Assembly: GCA_017654935.2 (NCBI GenBank)
Contig: CM065690.1
Location: 28,584,832 to 28,648,831 of the forward strand
Source: Phymorhynchus buccinoides
Taxonomy: Eukaryota; Mollusca; Gastropoda; Neogastropoda; Raphitomidae
Direction of reading: 5' to 3'
Length of the DNA stretch: 64,000 bases
The notes beneath the pieces were generated by a model. It did not search any database and had not been told where the DNA came from. It saw only the letters and a list, made by a program, of their open reading frames with translations. The translations under genes were made by a program, and so were the position numbers. Positions 60,620-64,000 of this stretch are shown one piece after another (positions within the stretch are counted from its first letter, which is position 1; every line of letters begins with the position of its first letter).

Positions 60620-60960
60620 CTATCTGGCAGTGGGAGTGGCGGCAGCAAGACACTTCTTCTTGTGCTTGTACAGGTCGCCCTTGTAGGTGAACTTCCTAGG
60701 GCAGAAGGGGCAGTGGAAGCCCTTTGATGCCGCGTGTGGCTGTGGCTGTTCATGTGGCCCACGTAGTGGTCCCGGAAGGGTGAAGTTCCGCGCTCACACA
60801 GCGAGCAGTGGTAGCGTCTCGTGGCTTTCCTCAGCTCAGCTCCCCGCCTTGAGCCACCAGGTCGTGAACAAAGGCCGCCGCACTGACCTCTCTCAAAGGA
60901 ATCCCCGCTACTCTCGTTGGGGGTAAAGGTCAAGGCTTGCCTGGTCACAGGATGTCGGCG
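60620..60960 (-). pseudogene. C2H2 zinc-finger terminal exon 2, frameshifted
   Basis: Minus strand. RYHCSLCERGTSPFRDHYVG then HMNSH is a finger with 13, not 12, residues between Cys and His. A one-base frame change near 60730-60735 follows. In the next frame, SKGFHCPFCPRKFTYKGDLY and KHKKKC form a second finger of the C2HC type, ending CLAAATPTAR and TAG (60620-60622). The layout copies fingers 2-3 of exon 1. The acceptor is not certain (60900-60940). The frameshift could be an assembly error or real decay. The His/Pro-rich upstream frame is repeat-derived. Confidence 0.75.
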
Positions 60961-61109
60961 GGTTGCGACGAGGGGATACTTGACGTGGTGGTGGTGGTGT
61001 GATGGTGGTGGTGGTGGTGGTGGGCCAGGGGTGATACTGATGCCAGCCAGCCTGCCCCTGCCCAGGGTGGCTCCGTGTTTTGTGCTCTGGAAAGCCACCC
61101 ACAAGTCGT

Positions 61110-61640
61110 GTTAGTCACATACGGGGGGGAGTCAGGCCACATCTGGCCAGTTAGGGTTAGAACCAATATCAATGCCAATTAAAGGATTGTGGAAATCAAA
61201 TGCGGGGTGTGGGGGAGTGAAGAGGATGTTGGAGGGAGGAAGGAGGGGGGAACGGAAGTGATGGTTGGGAGAGGGTGGAGGGTGAGGGGGTGATTGTGTC
61301 TTTCTGGTGTTTTCACCACTATTTTCGTCAACAACCAACAGTTTGCTTTTCAACAACAACAAAAGTTTGCTTTTCTTATGTTGTGGTCCGAGAATCAGAA
61401 AACACCAAATATCAGTGTCATAAGAAAAGTGAAAAAATAAAAACTCTACGGAGAGCTGGAAAACAGGGTCTTCAGAACAGAAGCAAGCCCCACACACCTC
61501 CCCCACCCCACCCCTAAATCCTTGAGAGAACTGAAATAAATGAGGAGCAATTTAGAATAGATCACAAAATATCCAAGATCCCAGTGTAGTGTTCTAAAAT
61601 TCTGTTCTGGGCAGTGGATTAAGTTTGTATGCTAGTCAGT
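61110..61640. other. No gene recognised
   Basis: Purine-rich with GGAGGG words. Frames on both strands lack domains. Confidence 0.5.
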
Positions 61641-61855
61641 CGTTTCCGACAATGACTACCAGAGAACAGAGGGGGCAGGGCTATATTTTCTTGAGTTTCT
61701 TCTGGTTGGCTGGGCTAGAAATTTGTTAATAGTGGAGATGCCTTGCCAGGGTACATCCCCACTCTCTCGACCAAAAGGGATTTGAGGACAGCTGGCGTTG
61801 GGGAGGGTCCCCAAAAGCCAACCAATCCCCTTGGCTGCAGCACACGGATTAAGCT
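61640..61855 (+). mobile_element. SINE-like repeat S2, longest copy
   Basis: From GTCGTTTCCGACAATGACTA through TGGCTGGGCTAGAAATTTG, CCCCACTCTCTCGACC and CCCCAAAAGCCAACCAATCC to GCTGCAGCAC. Confidence 0.88.
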
Positions 61856-62244
61856 TAGGTTCCATTCGGAGCAAACCTCCCAAGAATTATTTTTGCTTGG
61901 TACATCTGTGCTTGCATCCAATCCATGCGTCCGTCCACCCAAACAAACATGCAAGGGAATTTTGCACCCACTGAAGTTCAGCCTTGTTGTTTGAATTGCA
62001 ATCTTGCTACCTAAGGATGTGCGACACTGTGTGTTTTTCCGTGAAAACAATCCCATTGTTTGTTTGTTTTTTGTGTCCTATCATACTCATCGCTCTTCAC
62101 TCTCCAAAACCCCCACGTTCCTTTCAGTTCACCACCAATTACTCTCAACTAGTGCGGCTCACGTTCAGCATTATCAACATTCTTCCCAAACCCCACTTCA
62201 GAAACACGTTCACACTTCATCATCTAAGCCCGCCAAAAATCCGA

Positions 62245-62294
<50 letters not shown>

Positions 62295-62298
62295 GAGA

Positions 62299-62334
<36 letters not shown>

Positions 62335-62431
62335 CAGAGATAGAGAGAGAAGCTAAGGCAATGACAATGCCAAGGGCACAATAATGGAGAATTGTTATAC
62401 ATGTACGTGTAGTTAAATTTAGCGCAAAGGA

Positions 62432-62468
<37 letters not shown>

Positions 62469-62674
62469 GAGAAGGGAGCAGAGAGAGAGAGATAGTATAT
62501 AATTAATTATAGAGAGGTTTCGAGATAATTCGTAATGCATATGACAAGGCACCATAATGTGAGAATTGTTATAGCATGTATGTTGTCAGATATTGTAGTG
62601 TCACAATCGCTAAAGGCAAGACAGAGAAGAACCAAAGAGAAGAGAGAGAGAGATAAGGAGAGAGAGAGAGAGGC

Positions 62675-62710
<36 letters not shown>

Positions 62711-62950
62711 AAAGAAGAGTGCAATGACAATGCCAAGGGCAACCAATAATGGAGAATTGCTTATAACAATAATAACATGTATGTGTATTTTCAAAGGGCA
62801 AAAGCGCAGACAGAGAGAGAGAGAGAGAGAGAGAGAAGAGAGGAGAGAAGGAGAGAGAGAGAGAGAAATGGCTAAGGTCAAAATGACTAATGCCAAGGTA
62901 TCAATAATGGAGAATTGCTATAACATGTACGTGTAGTTTTCAAAAGGCAC
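62245..62950 (+). repeat. Compound repeat: GA tracts alternating with an ~80-bp segment
   Basis: The segment with AATGACAATGCCAAGGGCA, TAATGGAGAATTG and ACATGTAYGTGTA occurs near 62358, 62533 (decayed), 62723 and 62876, each followed by GA-rich tracts. Period about 165-190 bases. All Arg/Glu and Leu/Ser frames here are artefacts. Confidence 0.9.
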
Positions 62951-62951
62951 A

Positions 62952-62986
62952 AAGGACAGCGGCATCAAGGGGCTTCCACTGCCCCC
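62952..62986 (+). pseudogene. Zinc-finger exon relic
   Basis: AGCGGCATCAAGGGGCTTCC then ACTGCCCC matches, in the plus orientation, the region of exon 2 coding for SKGFHCP (complement of about 60705-60732). The continuation is replaced by polyC. Too short to code. Confidence 0.6.
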
Positions 62987-63069
62987 CCCCCCACCCCGCT
63001 CTTTCCCCCTCTCTGCATGCTATGTGCATGCTATGTGTGCATGCATGTGTGTGCACGCGCACGTTGTGT

Positions 63070-63158
63070 GTGTGAGTGATAAGAGAGAGAGAAGCAGAGA
63101 AGATGGAGAGAGATAAGAACGAGACCAAAATGGAGAGAGAGGGAATGAGATAGAGAGA

Positions 63159-63191
<33 letters not shown>

Positions 63192-63215
63192 GAGGGCAGA
63201 GAGAGAGATTGAGAG
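63070..63215 (+). repeat. GA-rich purine tract
   Basis: AGAGAG with AGATGG interruptions, flanked by CATGCATG/TGTGTG words. Confidence 0.93.
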
Positions 63216-63219
63216 AGAG

Positions 63220-63795
63220 CATGTGTGCCGTGCGTGCATGCTCGACATACTCTATATATGTGTGTGCGCGTGTGTATATTATGTGGAAGAATAGTATGTG
63301 GAAGACATTGTGGTCAATCCTCACATCACATCAAGACAAACACAAGTCAGTGTAGACATTTTATTTTTGCTCTGAAAGTGACATCAGTCTCAGACATTGT
63401 TAATGCCACGAGGGAATGATTACGAGTGGATATGAAGTTTTCATAATCGGTAAAAAAAATAAAGCATGAAAAAATAACTAAAAGTACAAGTAAACATAAA
63501 ATAGACCATATTTTTCTGACAAGGCGATACTTTTTCCCGAAACTGAAATTCCTGCGCTTTATAATATGACTAGCAATCAGCAAAATCTAAATTTTATGTA
63601 AAGTTGTGGGGGGGTGAACCTTGTAGCCCGAAAAATTATTGGTACATAGTGACAAACCAAACACCTGGCATAAAACTTTTGAAATAGATCAAAATTTAAA
63701 ACACATAAATGCTAGAAAATAAAAATATTTAATATGAAATACGGTTAACAATGAAGACACAATCACAATGATCAATCTACTCCAGATCAACCATA
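63220..63795. other. No feature recognised
   Basis: AT-rich sequence up to the gap. The minus frame at 63347-63583 has a hydrophobic segment but no recognised domain. Confidence 0.5.
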
Positions 63796-64000
63796 NNNNN
63801 NNNNNNNNNNNNNNNNNNNNNNNNNNNNNNNNNNNNNNNNNNNNNNNNNNNNNNNNNNNNNNNNNNNNNNNNNNNNNNNNNNNNNNNNNNNNNNNNNNNN
63901 NNNNNNNNNNNNNNNNNNNNNNNNNNNNNNNNNNNNNNNNNNNNNNNNNNNNNNNNNNNNNNNNNNNNNNNNNNNNNNNNNNNNNNNNNNNNNNNNNNNN
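63796..64000. other. Assembly gap reaching the window edge
   Basis: All N from 63796 to the end of the window. The contig holding arm B and the zinc-finger exons therefore spans 28894-63795. Confidence 0.99.

Overview
This is eukaryotic, animal-type DNA: no operons, long gene-free stretches, GT-AG-bounded exons, very dense microsatellites (CA, CT/GA, poly-G) and many decayed non-LTR retrotransposons and short interspersed repeats. The mix of repeats (I/Nimb-like, Rex1-like and CR1-like LINE remnants, foldback MITEs) best suits a mollusc, probably a marine gastropod. That placement is inference from repeat style, not from a marker gene.

The main structural fact is a giant inverted repeat. Positions 1-13344 reappear, reverse-complemented, as 28894-48108. 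A run of exactly 500 N (28394-28893) starts the right copy abruptly in mid-homology. Corresponding positions sum to about 48105 at the outer end, 48795 in the middle, 42883 and then 42238 near the gap; each step marks an indel. The differences are SNPs, array-length changes, a 6.07 kb insertion and a ~0.6 kb insertion. This looks like two haplotypes of one locus scaffolded head-to-head as if they were neighbours. A true inverted duplication is the alternative.

Layout. (i) 1-13344, arm A: short tandem repeats, two copies of a LINE endonuclease fragment alternating with 52-bp minisatellite arrays (3.6-8.0 kb), SINE-like repeats, and a 28-bp array (10.9-11.5 kb). (ii) 13345-28393, present once: a Rex1-like RT fragment, a 219-bp MITE, a LINE tail, and three consecutive exons (20622-25459) of a secreted or ER-lumen JmjC/cupin_8 protein whose last exons are missing, then a LINE fragment running into the gap. 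(iii) 28894-48108, arm B: reverse complement of arm A plus a 6.07 kb block (31601-37666) with an almost complete but disabled APE-RT-RNase H LINE that itself carries a 213-bp SINE-like insert. (iv) 48109-63795: a 140-bp CpG-rich tandem repeat, SINE-like copies, CR1-like and Rex1-like LINE remnants, and two related C2H2 zinc-finger exons on the minus strand (58566-59056 and about 60620-60860). Each of these is followed by a minisatellite made from its own 3' coding end. N resumes at 63796.

The only credible host genes are the JmjC gene and the zinc-finger exons. Almost every other open frame is a shadow of simple repeats or of transposons.
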